NCBI GenBank assembly: GCA_017460395.1
Contig: JAFUBA010000013.1
Location: 17,353 to 81,352 of the forward strand
Length of the DNA stretch: 64,000 bases
Source: Clostridia bacterium
GTDB taxonomy: Bacteria > Bacillota > Clostridia > Christensenellales > Aristaeellaceae
Direction of reading: 5' to 3'
Part shown: piece after piece, positions 8,515-16,534 of the stretch
Position numbering within the stretch: the first letter of the stretch is position 1
Layout of the letters: each line of letters begins with the position of its first letter
Position numbers and translations under genes: made by a program
Notes under the pieces: model-generated
Seen by the model: the letters and a program-made list of their open reading frames with translations, nothing else
Told to the model about the DNA's origin: nothing
Database searches by the model: none

Positions 8515-9060
8515 TTATTCAGCTGCACCTTCGGTTTCCACTGCTTCCTCAGCGGCTTCTTCGACAACTTCTTCCACGGGAGCTTCCTCGGCGGTTTCCT
8601 CTTCGGCAGCTTCTTCCACAGGAGCCTCCTCAGCGGTTTCCTCTTCAACCTCAGCTGCCTCTACAGGCTCATCTTCGGTTTCTTCCACGACAACTTCTTC
8701 CACGGGTGCTTCCTCAGCGGGTGCAGCTTCAGGGAAAAGAATACCAGCGATCGCATTCAGCTTTTCTTCAACCTCAGCAGCTTTTTCTTCCACAGCCTGC
8801 TTTTCAGCAGCCAGCGCGGTCATCGCTTCGTTCAGGGCAGCCACATCGTTCTTCAGGTTTGCATTTTCACTGGTGAGTGCATCCACAGAATCAGTTGCAG
8901 ATTTGCCGGCGCTCTCCACCTGTGCAGTCAGTTCAGCGATCTGAGCCTCAAGAGCAGCCTTCTCGGTTTCCAGTGCGCCTTTGCCGTTGTTGGCATTCAC
9001 GAACAGCACGACAAATACCAGCAGTGCAACACAGAGAACGATAGCCCAGGATTTCTTCAT
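8515..9060 (-). CDS. Membrane-anchored coiled-coil protein with acidic Glu/Ala/Pro/Val tail
   Basis: 181 residues, not recognised as any named family. There are three parts: an N-terminal hydrophobic segment after MKKS (about residues 5-22) acting as signal anchor; a predicted coiled coil of heptad-like E/A/L/K repeats (about 28-105); and a highly acidic, low-complexity tail rich in EEAPVEE and ETAEEAP units (about 110-181), built partly from a 42-base direct repeat. No cysteine lipobox follows the hydrophobic segment. AAAGGA lies 12 bases before the ATG and a near-consensus promoter is upstream, so high expression is likely. The function is unknown; a periplasm- or wall-facing spacer is one possibility. 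Confidence 0.75.
   Translation of the reverse strand: MKKSWAIVLCVALLVFVVLFVNANNGKGALETEKAALEAQIAELTAQVESAGKSATDSVDALTSENANLKNDVAALNEAMTALAAEKQAVEEKAAEVEEKLNAIAGILFPEAAPAEEAPVEEVVVEETEDEPVEAAEVEEETAEEAPVEEAAEEETAEEAPVEEVVEEAAEEAVETEGAAE
8568..8651 (-). repeat. 42-bp tandem direct repeat in the acidic tail
   Basis: Two adjacent 42-base copies (8568-8609 and 8610-8651), differing at only a few positions and in frame, each encode a 14-residue acidic unit containing ETAEEAPVEE. A partial third copy begins near 8695. Such repeats can change copy number without breaking the frame. Confidence 0.75.
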
Positions 9061-9138
9061 AAAGGTTCATTCCTTTCAAAAGTGATGCTAGAGTACCGGA
9101 CGAGTATGTCATCCTCTTTCGCATGAAAGACTGTGTGC

Positions 9139-9167
9139 ATTATATGCAAGCTCCTGGGGAAAGTCAA
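9139..9167 (-). promoter_or_regulatory. Strong promoter of the acidic coiled-coil gene
   Basis: On the minus strand TTGACT (9162-9167), a 17-base spacer and TATAAT (9139-9144). This is one of the closest matches to consensus in the window and leaves a leader of about 70 bases. Confidence 0.75.
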
Positions 9168-9263
9168 TGGATAGGCGGTTGTATCTTGTGTTTCTTTTGC
9201 CTTTTCGGCATCAGACGGCACGAAATGTACAAAAACCAGGATGCAGGGCTGCCCAGGTCACTC

Positions 9264-9291
9264 TCGACAAAGCATGGCTTGCTGATATAAT
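9264..9291 (+). promoter_or_regulatory. Promoter of MATE exporter gene
   Basis: TCGACA at 9264-9269, a 16-base spacer and an extended -10 TGA-TATAAT with the hexamer at 9286-9291. The 306-base gap 9061-9366 holds this and the divergent promoter; I see nothing else in it. Confidence 0.65.
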
Positions 9292-9366
9292 CTTACTCTG
9301 TCTGTGCCGCCCCTGCAGGTTCATGCGCACTGCGAGACATTTCGATGATCCCGGAGGAATTACCAG

Positions 9367-10767
9367 ATGGCCCGATCACTCTCAAGCCTTTTTGAAGTAC
9401 AGGACATGACCTCGGGCACACCCATGTCCGGTCTTATCCGTTTTTCCCTTCCGCTGCTCATCGGCAACTTTGCCCAGCAGCTGTACAATACCGTGGATTC
9501 CATGATCGTTGGAAAGTACATCGGCGACACCGCCCTGGCTGCCGTGGGCACCTCTGGCCCGATTCTGAACCTGATGATCGTTCTCTTCCTTGGCATCGCC
9601 ACCGGCGCCGGGATCCTCTCCGCCCAGTTCTTCGGGGCAAAGGAAAAAGACAGACTCAGCCAGCTGTGCGGGTCCGCCATCATCATGACCTTTCTCAGCG
9701 GCCTGATCATGTCCTTTATCGGATACTTTACCGCCTCTTTCATGATCTCCCTCATGGCCCCGCCTGAGCAGGTGGGCATAGGCGCCGTGACGTATCTGCA
9801 GATCATATTTCTCGGCATGATCGGCTCAGCCGCCTACAATATCTTCTCCGGCATTCTCAGAGGCATGGGCGACAGCGTACATCCTCTTATCTATCTTGTG
9901 ATCGCAAGCCTTCTGAACATCGTGCTCGACCTGTTCTTTGTCAGGAACCTTGCCCTTGGCATCGCAGGCGTTGCGTGGGCCACCATCATCGCCCAGGCCG
10001 TGAGCGGTGCACTGTGCCTCATCCGCATGTTCCGCATGAAGGACGTTGTTGTGATTGACGCTCACTCCTTTGTGCCCGATATGCGCCTGGTGGGCAAGCT
10101 GGTCTCCCTGGGTCTGCCCGCCGGCATCACCTCCGCCATCTTCTCCCTGTCCTCCATCATTGTGCAGAACCTGACCAACTCCATGGGCGAAATGATGATC
10201 GCCGCCAACGTGGCCGTCATGAAGGTGGATGGTTTCGTCATGCTACCGAACTTTACCTTCGGCACAGCCATCACCACCTATGTCGGTCAGAATATTGGTG
10301 CCGGCAAAACTGAGCGCATCCGGCCCGGCACGCGGGACATGATGAAGCTGGCCCTCATCTGTGCAGGTGCACTTGTTACCAGCATCCTTCTCTTTGGCCG
10401 CGGGCTGATTTCCATGTTCACGGACACAGAGAGCGTCATCATGCTCGGCGCCCGGGGCCTTCGCTGGCTTGCCTTCGGCTACCTCACCTTTGCTGTGAGC
10501 CAGGTGCTGCAGGGCGTCATGCGCGGTGCAGGTGAAACCGTGATTCCCATGTGGATTTCCGTGTTCACCACCGTCATCCTTCGTATGCCTCTGGCTTATG
10601 TCCTTGCCGCCATGACAAGGTCGGACCTCTGGCCCACAGGCCATCCGGATGCCATCTTTTCCTCCCTCCTCATCAGCTGGACCGTGACCATGATGCTCTC
10701 CATCTTCTTCTACAGAAAGGGAAACTGGAAAAAGCACCTTCCGGAAAGCATGCGCGAAGCCATCTGA
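9367..10767 (+). CDS. MATE-family multidrug/Na+ antiporter
   Basis: 466-residue MATE exporter with about twelve hydrophobic segments in two homologous halves, starting at about residue 18 with the family's SGLIRFSLPLLIGNFAQQLYNTVDSMIVG and closing with a short basic tail. Members export cationic drugs, metabolites or toxins in exchange for Na+ or H+. The substrate is not predictable. GGAGG lies about ten bases before the ATG. The gene is transcribed alone from its own promoter and ends at a hairpin shared with the opposite strand. A second MATE gene of a different subgroup lies at 10995-12434 on the other strand. Confidence 0.94.
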   Translation: MARSLSSLFEVQDMTSGTPMSGLIRFSLPLLIGNFAQQLYNTVDSMIVGKYIGDTALAAVGTSGPILNLMIVLFLGIATGAGILSAQFFGAKEKDRLSQLCGSAIIMTFLSGLIMSFIGYFTASFMISLMAPPEQVGIGAVTYLQIIFLGMIGSAAYNIFSGILRGMGDSVHPLIYLVIASLLNIVLDLFFVRNLALGIAGVAWATIIAQAVSGALCLIRMFRMKDVVVIDAHSFVPDMRLVGKLVSLGLPAGITSAIFSLSSIIVQNLTNSMGEMMIAANVAVMKVDGFVMLPNFTFGTAITTYVGQNIGAGKTERIRPGTRDMMKLALICAGALVTSILLFGRGLISMFTDTESVIMLGARGLRWLAFGYLTFAVSQVLQGVMRGAGETVIPMWISVFTTVILRMPLAYVLAAMTRSDLWPTGHPDAIFSSLLISWTVTMMLSIFFYRKGNWKKHLPESMREAI

Positions 10768-10776
10768 GACATGATC

Positions 10777-10812
10777 AAAGGCACCTGGCAACCATGCCAG
10801 ACGCCTTTTTTC
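10777..10812. terminator. Terminator after the first MATE gene
   Basis: Two stacked stems, AAAGGC/GCCTTT and CTGGCA/TGCCAG, separated by an AC/AC internal loop, end in a T-run at 10806-10811 on the plus strand. Confidence 0.75.
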
Positions 10813-11038
10813 ACACATGAAATCTCAGTCTTGAAGGATCAATCCCAATCTCTTGGGAAAGCTGAAACATTTTTTCAATCAGTTTTGCACGTGCGGCCCG
10901 CTCTGTCACATCCGCTGCCGGGACAGACACATGCAGTTTCTCTGTTTCTTCCGTCTCATGCTCCGGGATCAGTTCATACAGCTTATTTTCCGGGTCATCG
11001 CTGTTTTCGTGCCAACAGACTGAAATGAGGTCGTCCAT
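10811..11038 (-). CDS. Small 75-residue protein of unknown function
   Basis: Not recognised. It is acidic in the first half (SDDPENKLYELIPEHETEE) and has an amphipathic, charged C-terminal helix region (ERAARAKLIEKMFQLSQEIG). No signal peptide or membrane segment is seen. Reality is supported by a very strong AGGAGGTG eight bases before the ATG, lying inside the 3' end of the upstream MATE gene, with which it overlaps by 44 bases. It is the third gene of a tightly overlapping set (secreted protein, MATE, this gene), so it is probably translationally coupled to the exporter. Confidence 0.7.
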   Translation of the reverse strand: MDDLISVCWHENSDDPENKLYELIPEHETEETEKLHVSVPAADVTERAARAKLIEKMFQLSQEIGIDPSRLRFHV

Positions 11039-12434
11039 CTATCTGCACCTCCTGTCCATCCGTCCATTCCTTCATGGGATGATATATAACGGCAATCATG
11101 GTAAACATGCATGCGCATCCCCCCAGCACGTCCGAGACGGGTTCTGCGAGAAACACGCCCATGACGCCAAGCCCAAGGCGCGGCAAGAGCAGTGTCAGAG
11201 GCATGACAATGACAATCTTTCTGAGGATGGAAAAGAAAATGGCATATCTTGCAAGCCCCAGTCCCTGAAAGACGGTCTGGCCCGCAAACTGAAAGGTCAT
11301 GAAGAAAAAGGCCGAAAAGTAGACACGCATGCAGGAGATACCGATCTCAAGCAGCGCACCATCGTCTGAAAAGAGCTGGATCCACAGGGAGGGAAACAGC
11401 ATGATCAGAACCCAGACACCAGCTGCATAAAGCATGCCCATGCCGGCCATCGTCCGGATGCCCTTTCTCACCCTTGAATACACCTTTGCCCCATAATTGT
11501 AGCCCAGCACGGGCTGTGAACCGCTGGTAAGACCGCTGACGGGCATCTGTACCACCTCGCGTACAGATGTAAAGACGGTGAAAATCGAGACGTACAGATC
11601 GCCGCCGAACAGCTGCAGCGTGGAGGAGCAGGCCGCCTGCACAAACCCGTTGGTTGTAGACATCATGAAGCCGGAAAGGCCAAGCGTCATGATGGACCGC
11701 ACCGTCTTTCCCTCCATGCGCATCATGTCTTTTCGCAGCGTAATTGGCGGTTTTCTGCGCCCCACGCCTGTGAGAAAGAGCAGCACCCACATGCAGGAAA
11801 TGCTCTGGGAGATCACGGTGGCAAGGGCGGCACCCGTCACTCCGAGTTCTAATGTATAGATCAGAACAGGATCCAGAATCAGATTGGTGATGGCTCCGAG
11901 GACAACCGTCATCATCCCAATCACAGGAAACCCCTGGGCATTGATCATCCCATTGAGTCCCGTCGCCAGCATGGTCAGCGGGGTGCCCAGAAGATAGATC
12001 CGCATATACCCTTCTGCATATGCATAGGATTCCTCGCTCGCGCCGCAAAGATACAGAAGTGGCCTGAGGAATGTATAGGCTACCGCCATGAGTGCCGCAG
12101 ATGTGCATATCAGAAGAAGAAATGTATTGCCTAGAATATGCGCTGCCCTCTTATCATCCCCGGCCCCCCGGGACATGGAGAACAGCGGCATCGCGCCCGT
12201 CCCATAGAGGTTGGTGAAGGCAGCAATCATGGAGATGAAGGGAAAGGTGATGCCAAGACCTGTGAGCGCGAGAGCGCCGTGGACAGGCATATGGCCGATG
12301 TAGATCCGATCCACGATGTTGTACAGAAGCTGCACCAGCTGTGCGAAGGCCAGAGGAATGGCCTGGCGCAGCATGTGCCCTCTCAGCGAGCCTGTAGAAA
12401 AATCAGTCCCGCCTTTTCCGGAATTTATGCTCAT
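10995..12434 (-). CDS. MATE-family exporter (second subgroup)
   Basis: 479 residues with about twelve hydrophobic segments. The N-terminal GSLRGHMLRQAIPLAFAQLVQLLYNIVDRIYIG and the SGSQPVLGYNYGAKVYSRVRKG segment at the second-half boundary are typical of the DinF/NorM-like clostridial MATE proteins. Its start overlaps the stop of the secreted-protein gene as ATGA, and the 75-residue protein starts within its own 3' end. The substrate is unknown. It is clearly divergent from the neighbouring MATE on the opposite strand and is not a recent duplicate. Confidence 0.93.
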   Translation of the reverse strand: MSINSGKGGTDFSTGSLRGHMLRQAIPLAFAQLVQLLYNIVDRIYIGHMPVHGALALTGLGITFPFISMIAAFTNLYGTGAMPLFSMSRGAGDDKRAAHILGNTFLLLICTSAALMAVAYTFLRPLLYLCGASEESYAYAEGYMRIYLLGTPLTMLATGLNGMINAQGFPVIGMMTVVLGAITNLILDPVLIYTLELGVTGAALATVISQSISCMWVLLFLTGVGRRKPPITLRKDMMRMEGKTVRSIMTLGLSGFMMSTTNGFVQAACSSTLQLFGGDLYVSIFTVFTSVREVVQMPVSGLTSGSQPVLGYNYGAKVYSRVRKGIRTMAGMGMLYAAGVWVLIMLFPSLWIQLFSDDGALLEIGISCMRVYFSAFFFMTFQFAGQTVFQGLGLARYAIFFSILRKIVIVMPLTLLLPRLGLGVMGVFLAEPVSDVLGGCACMFTMIAVIYHPMKEWTDGQEVQIDGRPHFSLLARKQR

Positions 12435-13141
12435 TCCTGCGCCTCTTTTCTTCCCAGCAGGTATCGTCCGCCCTCTCTGCTGTGCAGATAGACGGTAAGA
12501 ACATCATCGGAAAGGAAGGTGATGCTGTCCTCTGTCCTTGAGATCACGAGGGCTTCAGGGACCTCATCTGCCATCTTTCCGGGTCCCCAAATGGTCCAGG
12601 GGGACCGCTGAAGGAAATAGATATCCTGGCCGAGGCTGATTCTCCCAAAATCGTATATGGCACGCCTGCCTCCGACGTCCACCGTGCCATCCCCTGAAAA
12701 CGTGCAGTCAAACCACTCCCCAGACTCCCACTGATCTGCCGCTAGGCGGACAAGCGGCGGAAAGTACCTGCCGTCATCGGTCCTGACGTAGGAGCATACC
12801 CCATCCTCCGTCTGAAATTCGAGACTGTTCGGATCGGACACCGCTGCATCCCAGGCAGATTCATGGTCAAAAGACACGCACATCCGGCCGTTTTCCGTCT
12901 CCCAAAGAAAGAAGTCTTCAATGTACCCAAGATCCATGAGGTTTTTCGGGAGGCCCGCTTCGCTTCCGTACGCTTCCCCGGTGCCATCTGAGTGAAGCAC
13001 CAGCACGTCAAAGGGCGCCGCATCCATGGCGCTCTGATCCGCCAGGCGGTATACGCCGGAAAACGATTCTTCAGCAAAGGCACCAGACAGGAGCAGCAGC
13101 ATAGCAATCAGCACAAAAAGAAACCGGCATGGCTGTTTCAT
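12431..13141 (-). CDS. Secreted protein of unknown function
   Basis: 236 residues with a clear Sec signal peptide: basic start, a hydrophobic run at about residues 6-21, and likely cleavage after AFA near residue 23. No lipobox. The mature part is acidic and aromatic-rich, with many short beta-strand-like segments (FDVLVLHSDGTGEAYG, FDCTFSGDGTVDVGG, IYFLQRSPWTIWG), suggestive of a small extracellular beta-sandwich or lipocalin-like fold, but I recognise no family. Its stop overlaps the MATE start. A TTTCAA-N17-TACACT promoter precedes it, so it is first in a three-gene operon with the exporter. Confidence 0.8.
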   Translation of the reverse strand: MKQPCRFLFVLIAMLLLLSGAFAEESFSGVYRLADQSAMDAAPFDVLVLHSDGTGEAYGSEAGLPKNLMDLGYIEDFFLWETENGRMCVSFDHESAWDAAVSDPNSLEFQTEDGVCSYVRTDDGRYFPPLVRLAADQWESGEWFDCTFSGDGTVDVGGRRAIYDFGRISLGQDIYFLQRSPWTIWGPGKMADEVPEALVISRTEDSITFLSDDVLTVYLHSREGGRYLLGRKEAQE

Positions 13142-13182
13142 CAGATCACACCCATCCCTTCATGATTCGCTTTCGCCTGAAA

Positions 13183-13211
13183 AGTGTACCGTCTTTCATC
13201 CGGTTTTGAAA
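13183..13211 (-). promoter_or_regulatory. Promoter of secreted protein-MATE-small protein operon
   Basis: Minus strand TTTCAA (13206-13211), 17-base spacer, TACACT (13183-13188), about 42 bases before the ATG at 13141. Confidence 0.5.
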
Positions 13212-13270
13212 GGGTGCAGGAGAGCGTTTTGTGTCTCTTTTACGTTTTTCCTTAGTCTCCTGATCTTCCA

Positions 13271-13303
13271 AAAAAAAGGAACCCGGATTCTGTTCCGGGT
13301 TCC
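13271..13303 (-). terminator. Intrinsic terminator of the SPFH gene
   Basis: Perfect 10-bp GC-rich stem (13278-13287 with 13294-13303) followed, on the minus strand, by a run of eight T. It lies 17 bases after the SPFH stop. Confidence 0.9.
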
Positions 13304-13320
13304 CAGCATGATGTTGCTCC

Positions 13321-14229
13321 TTATTCGTTTTCGGTATCCGCTGCAGGCGCTGTCTTCACGGCCGTGTCACCCAACTGCAGGATCGGGAGCGTCGTGCTGC
13401 CCTCGCCGCTGAAATAGGTTGGGAGCTTGCCGTCCCAGGCATTGATTTCCTCCCAGGAGATCAGCTGATCGGTCAGAGACTCAGAAATCTGCCGGTTCGC
13501 CTCCGCCTGCGCCTCTGCCTGCACTTTCACAGCATAGGCTGCGGCATCCGCATCCACCTTCTTGACAGCTGCTTCAGCTTCCGCCTGAATCTTCTGCCGC
13601 TCCGCCTCCTGGCGGGTGACCATGGTCGCCTGCTCCTGCTCAATCTCTGCCTGGAGCTTTCTCTGGGCAGCCACCTGCTTGGCTTCCACAGCATCGGTGA
13701 AGGAATCGGTGAAATCGATGTTTTCAAGGGACAGTGAGATGATCCGGATGCCATACTTTTCCATCTCATCCGACAGTTTTCCGCGGATGGTCACAGAAAG
13801 CTGTTCCCTGGCTGAGACAAGGTTTTCTGCCGTATACTGTGAGAAGACGGCCTTTGTATTCTCCAGAAGACGAGGCGCAATCAGCGTCTGGAAATATTCC
13901 TTGCCCACCACCTTATACAGATTCATGGCGTTTTCTTTGTTGATGGCGTAGTTCACCGACCCCACAATGTCCACCTGCTGGATGTCAGAGGAGAACGCCT
14001 GGGTCGTGAAGGAGGTCTTCTGTTCGCGGTTATCCATCAGGATGACATTCTGGAAGGGTGTCTTGAAATTGATACCCGCATCCAGGGTATGATCTTCCAC
14101 CTTGCCAAAGGTCGTGAGAATGCCGGTGTATCCGGTGGGGACGGTTGTAAAGCAGGTGAAAGACAGGACCAGTACCAGCACGAGAATCACGCCGGCAATG
14201 GTGGTGAACTTTTTCTTGGACTGCATCAT
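13321..14229 (-). CDS. SPFH/band-7 membrane protein (prohibitin/HflC-like)
   Basis: 302 residues: one N-terminal membrane segment (about residues 9-30), then the SPFH domain from VPTGYTGILTTFGKVED, then a long Ala/Glu/Gln-rich coiled coil (about 195-255) and a short acidic tail. SPFH proteins assemble into large membrane rings that organise membrane microdomains or restrain membrane proteases such as FtsH. Only one SPFH gene is here, with no hflK partner or NfeD-type protease, so this is the stand-alone prohibitin-like form. AAAGGA lies seven bases before the first of two adjacent ATG codons. Confidence 0.88.
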   Translation of the reverse strand: MMQSKKKFTTIAGVILVLVLVLSFTCFTTVPTGYTGILTTFGKVEDHTLDAGINFKTPFQNVILMDNREQKTSFTTQAFSSDIQQVDIVGSVNYAINKENAMNLYKVVGKEYFQTLIAPRLLENTKAVFSQYTAENLVSAREQLSVTIRGKLSDEMEKYGIRIISLSLENIDFTDSFTDAVEAKQVAAQRKLQAEIEQEQATMVTRQEAERQKIQAEAEAAVKKVDADAAAYAVKVQAEAQAEANRQISESLTDQLISWEEINAWDGKLPTYFSGEGSTTLPILQLGDTAVKTAPAADTENE

Positions 14230-14286
14230 GGCTTTATCCTTTCTAAGCCTTGCGGCTGCAAAGAGGTGCTATTTGCGACAGACAGA

Positions 14287-14295
14287 ATTATAGCA
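14287..14295 (-). promoter_or_regulatory. Extended -10 promoter of the SPFH gene
   Basis: Minus strand TGC-TATAAT with the hexamer at 14287-14292. No convincing -35 box is seen at the right distance, as is common for extended -10 promoters. Confidence 0.5.
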
Positions 14296-14394
14296 CAGTT
14301 GCGCCTGCCGTGGGGGCAGTTTGCTCCAACACCTCCCCTGTCTGCCTCAATTGTCATGCGTGCCGTTCTTTCATTCCGTTCCGGTCCGTTTGGC

Positions 14395-14422
14395 TTGATT
14401 CCCGGAAAGAAACAGGTATACT
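14395..14422 (+). promoter_or_regulatory. Promoter of tyrosine recombinase gene
   Basis: TTGATT at 14395-14400, 16-base spacer, TATACT at 14417-14422; AGGAGG follows about 35 bases later, just before the ATG at 14471. Confidence 0.65.
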
Positions 14423-14470
14423 CACACTCTATAGCCCATTGCGGCCCATTGTTCCTGAGGAGGTGTTTGT

Positions 14471-15574
14471 ATGGCTGCGCTGTCGTACAGGGAGCAGGTG
14501 GATGCAAAAAGGATACTTCAGATCCGGGAGATCTGCAGGGAGCTCCCCATGGCTGCCACAGATTTTTTCCAGCATATCGCGCTGACCTCCGGCACCTTCA
14601 CACGCCTCGCCTATGCCATTGATCTGAGAACATTTGTCCAGTATCTGCACAAAAACAGAATCACTTTTTCCGAGAAAGAGCCGAGATTCTGGACAGATGA
14701 AGACCTGGATCGACTGACACAGGCCGATCTGACCGCCTACACAGAGTATCTCACGTACTATTTCCGGGACGAGGAGGATGTGGATGACAGCGGCCTTCCC
14801 AAGGCCACAGTCAACCATGAGCGATCCATCAAGCGCAAGCTGTGTTCCATTCGGTCCTGGTATGATTACCTGTTTGCATCACAGAGAATTTCTTCCAATA
14901 TCACCACGCTGGTGCCGCTCCCGAAGATTCACGATAAACCGATTCTTCGGCTGAACCAGGAGGAAATGCTGAAGATCCTGTCCATCTCTGACACCGGAGA
15001 GGGACTGACCGCCGCACAGAAGCGCTTTCAGAAGGTCACTGCCCGTCGGGACTATGCCATTCTGTCTCTGTTTCTCGGGACCGGCATCCGCGTGTCGGAG
15101 CTGGTGGGCATCAACATCAGCGATGTGAATTTTGAGGAAAACGCCTTCCTTGTGACCCGAAAGGGCGGAAACCAGGTGGTTCTGTACTTTCCCCCGGAGG
15201 TAGCCACATCCCTGAATGCCTATCTTGAAGAGCGCAATGAGATCGAAACCCTCCCCGGGCACGAGGATGCCCTCTTTCTCTCCCTGCAAAAGCGCAGAAT
15301 GACCCAGCGGGCAGTGGAAAAGCTCGTCAAAAAGTACGCTCAGATCGCAGCCCCGCTCAAACCGAAAATCAGCCCGCATAAGCTCCGTTCCACCTATGCC
15401 ACGAACCTGTACCAGGCGACCGGAGATATCTACCTCGTGGCAGACGCCCTTGGGCACTCATCCGTGGACACCACCCGGCGGCACTATGCGGACATGACAG
15501 ATCAGAGACGACGGATGGCAGCCCAGGCCATCCACCTGCCGGATCCAGAACAGAGTAAGACCGCTGATTCGTAG
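14471..15574 (+). CDS. Tyrosine recombinase, XerC/XerD-like
   Basis: 367 residues. The N-terminal SAM-like core-binding domain is followed by a catalytic domain with the full active site: Arg207 in GTGIRVSEL, the beta-hairpin lysine in TRKGGN, His303 and Arg306 in SPHKLRSTYA, His329 in LGHSSVDTT and nucleophile Tyr339 in RRHYADM. It is longer than XerC or XerD (about 300), with an extended N-terminal arm, as in a common clostridial group of solitary recombinases. There are no phage, transposon or attachment-site signs, so chromosome-dimer resolution or another housekeeping role is likelier than integration. AGGAGGTG is well placed. The stop codon lies within the terminator hairpin. Confidence 0.9.
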   Translation: MAALSYREQVDAKRILQIREICRELPMAATDFFQHIALTSGTFTRLAYAIDLRTFVQYLHKNRITFSEKEPRFWTDEDLDRLTQADLTAYTEYLTYYFRDEEDVDDSGLPKATVNHERSIKRKLCSIRSWYDYLFASQRISSNITTLVPLPKIHDKPILRLNQEEMLKILSISDTGEGLTAAQKRFQKVTARRDYAILSLFLGTGIRVSELVGINISDVNFEENAFLVTRKGGNQVVLYFPPEVATSLNAYLEERNEIETLPGHEDALFLSLQKRRMTQRAVEKLVKKYAQIAAPLKPKISPHKLRSTYATNLYQATGDIYLVADALGHSSVDTTRRHYADMTDQRRRMAAQAIHLPDPEQSKTADS

Positions 15575-15593
15575 AATCAGCGGTCTTACTCTG
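15551..15593. terminator. Perfect 20-bp hairpin ending both the recombinase gene and the opp operon
   Basis: 15551-15570 is an exact inverted copy of 15574-15593, with only the three bases GTA as loop. The recombinase stop TAG (15572-15574) sits in the loop and first stem base. A T-rich stretch follows on +, and the oppF stop lies nine bases away on -, so the hairpin serves both strands. Confidence 0.8.
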
Positions 15594-15601
15594 TTTGTTC
15601 C

Positions 15602-16534
15602 TTACGATCTTTGCAGCATCTCCAGTGCCTTTTCCAGTTCCTGTTTGTTTGCCCTCAGCCAGTGGCCGTTCTCCACTTCATTCCATCCGGGCACATCAAT
15701 CTCATAGTGATGACAGCTGGGATCGTAGATCTCCAGCCGCTTATGCTTTTCCATCTCCGGGTTGGGCTGGGGAATTGCAGAGAGTAGGGCCCTGGTATAG
15801 GGATGCAGCGGATGCGCAAACAGGCTCTCCGTGTCTGCCATCTCCACGATATCGCCTTTGTGAATCACGGCAATCCGGTCACAGATAAAGCGCATGACGG
15901 AAAGGTCATGGGAAATAAACAGATACGTCAGGCCGTGTTCCCTCTGCAGATGGCTCATCAGGTTGAGCACCTGTGCCCGGATCGACACATCCAGGGCCGA
16001 GATCGGCTCGTCTGCAATGATGAATTCCGGATTCATGACCAGAGCCCTCGCAATGCCGATTCTCTGCCTCTGTCCGCCGGAAAACTCATGCGGAAAGCGA
16101 GAGGCAAATTCCGGTAGCAGACCCACATCCCGAAGTGCCTGATCTACGCGTTCTCTGACTTCCTCACGAGGAATTCCACGTCCGAGGAGCCCTTCCGAGA
16201 CAATATAATCGATTTTCGCACGCTCATTGAGACTGGCCATGGGGTCCTGGAAAATCATCTGGATCTGGTTGGTCAGATCGCGCCTGCGCGATTTGGGAAG
16301 GCGTCCTGTGATCTCCTCCCCATGGAAGAGAATGGAGCCCGCCGTCGCAGGGTACACCCGGATGATGGCGCGCCCGATCGTGGTTTTGCCGCTGCCGCTC
16401 TCACCTACGATGCCGAAGGTCTCACCCTTGAAGATATCAAAGCTTGCATTCTTTACGGCATAGAACCGGTTGCGTCCATGGCCGAAGGCCACCTGCAGTC
16501 CCTTGACGGAAAGGATGGTTTCACGCGTCTGCAT
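15602..16534 (-). CDS. oppF: Oligopeptide ABC transporter ATP-binding protein, OppF/DppF type
   Basis: 310-residue cytoplasmic ATPase of the peptide importer. Walker A is GESGSGKTT, the signature is [15 protein letters not shown] and Walker B is [12 protein letters not shown], with the switch histidine in FISHDLSV. The C-terminal oligopeptide/dipeptide extension ([15 protein letters not shown]) is present. The true start is 16534, with AAAGGAGG just upstream; an open frame continuing upstream to 16702 lies inside oppD and is not translated as this protein. It overlaps oppD by 14 bases and is last in the operon. Confidence 0.95.
   Translation of the reverse strand: MQTRETILSVKGLQVAFGHGRNRFYAVKNASFDIFKGETFGIVGESGSGKTTIGRAIIRVYPATAGSILFHGEEITGRLPKSRRRDLTNQIQMIFQDPMASLNERAKIDYIVSEGLLGRGIPREEVRERVDQALRDVGLLPEFASRFPHEFSGGQRQRIGIARALVMNPEFIIADEPISALDVSIRAQVLNLMSHLQREHGLTYLFISHDLSVMRFICDRIAVIHKGDIVEMADTESLFAHPLHPYTRALLSAIPQPNPEMEKHKRLEIYDPSCHHYEIDVPGWNEVENGHWLRANKQELEKALEMLQRS

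Noticed and set aside
14471..15574. Integrase of a mobile element
   Set aside because: No phage, conjugation or transposase genes, no tRNA gene target, no direct repeats at the edges; the context is chromosomal housekeeping.
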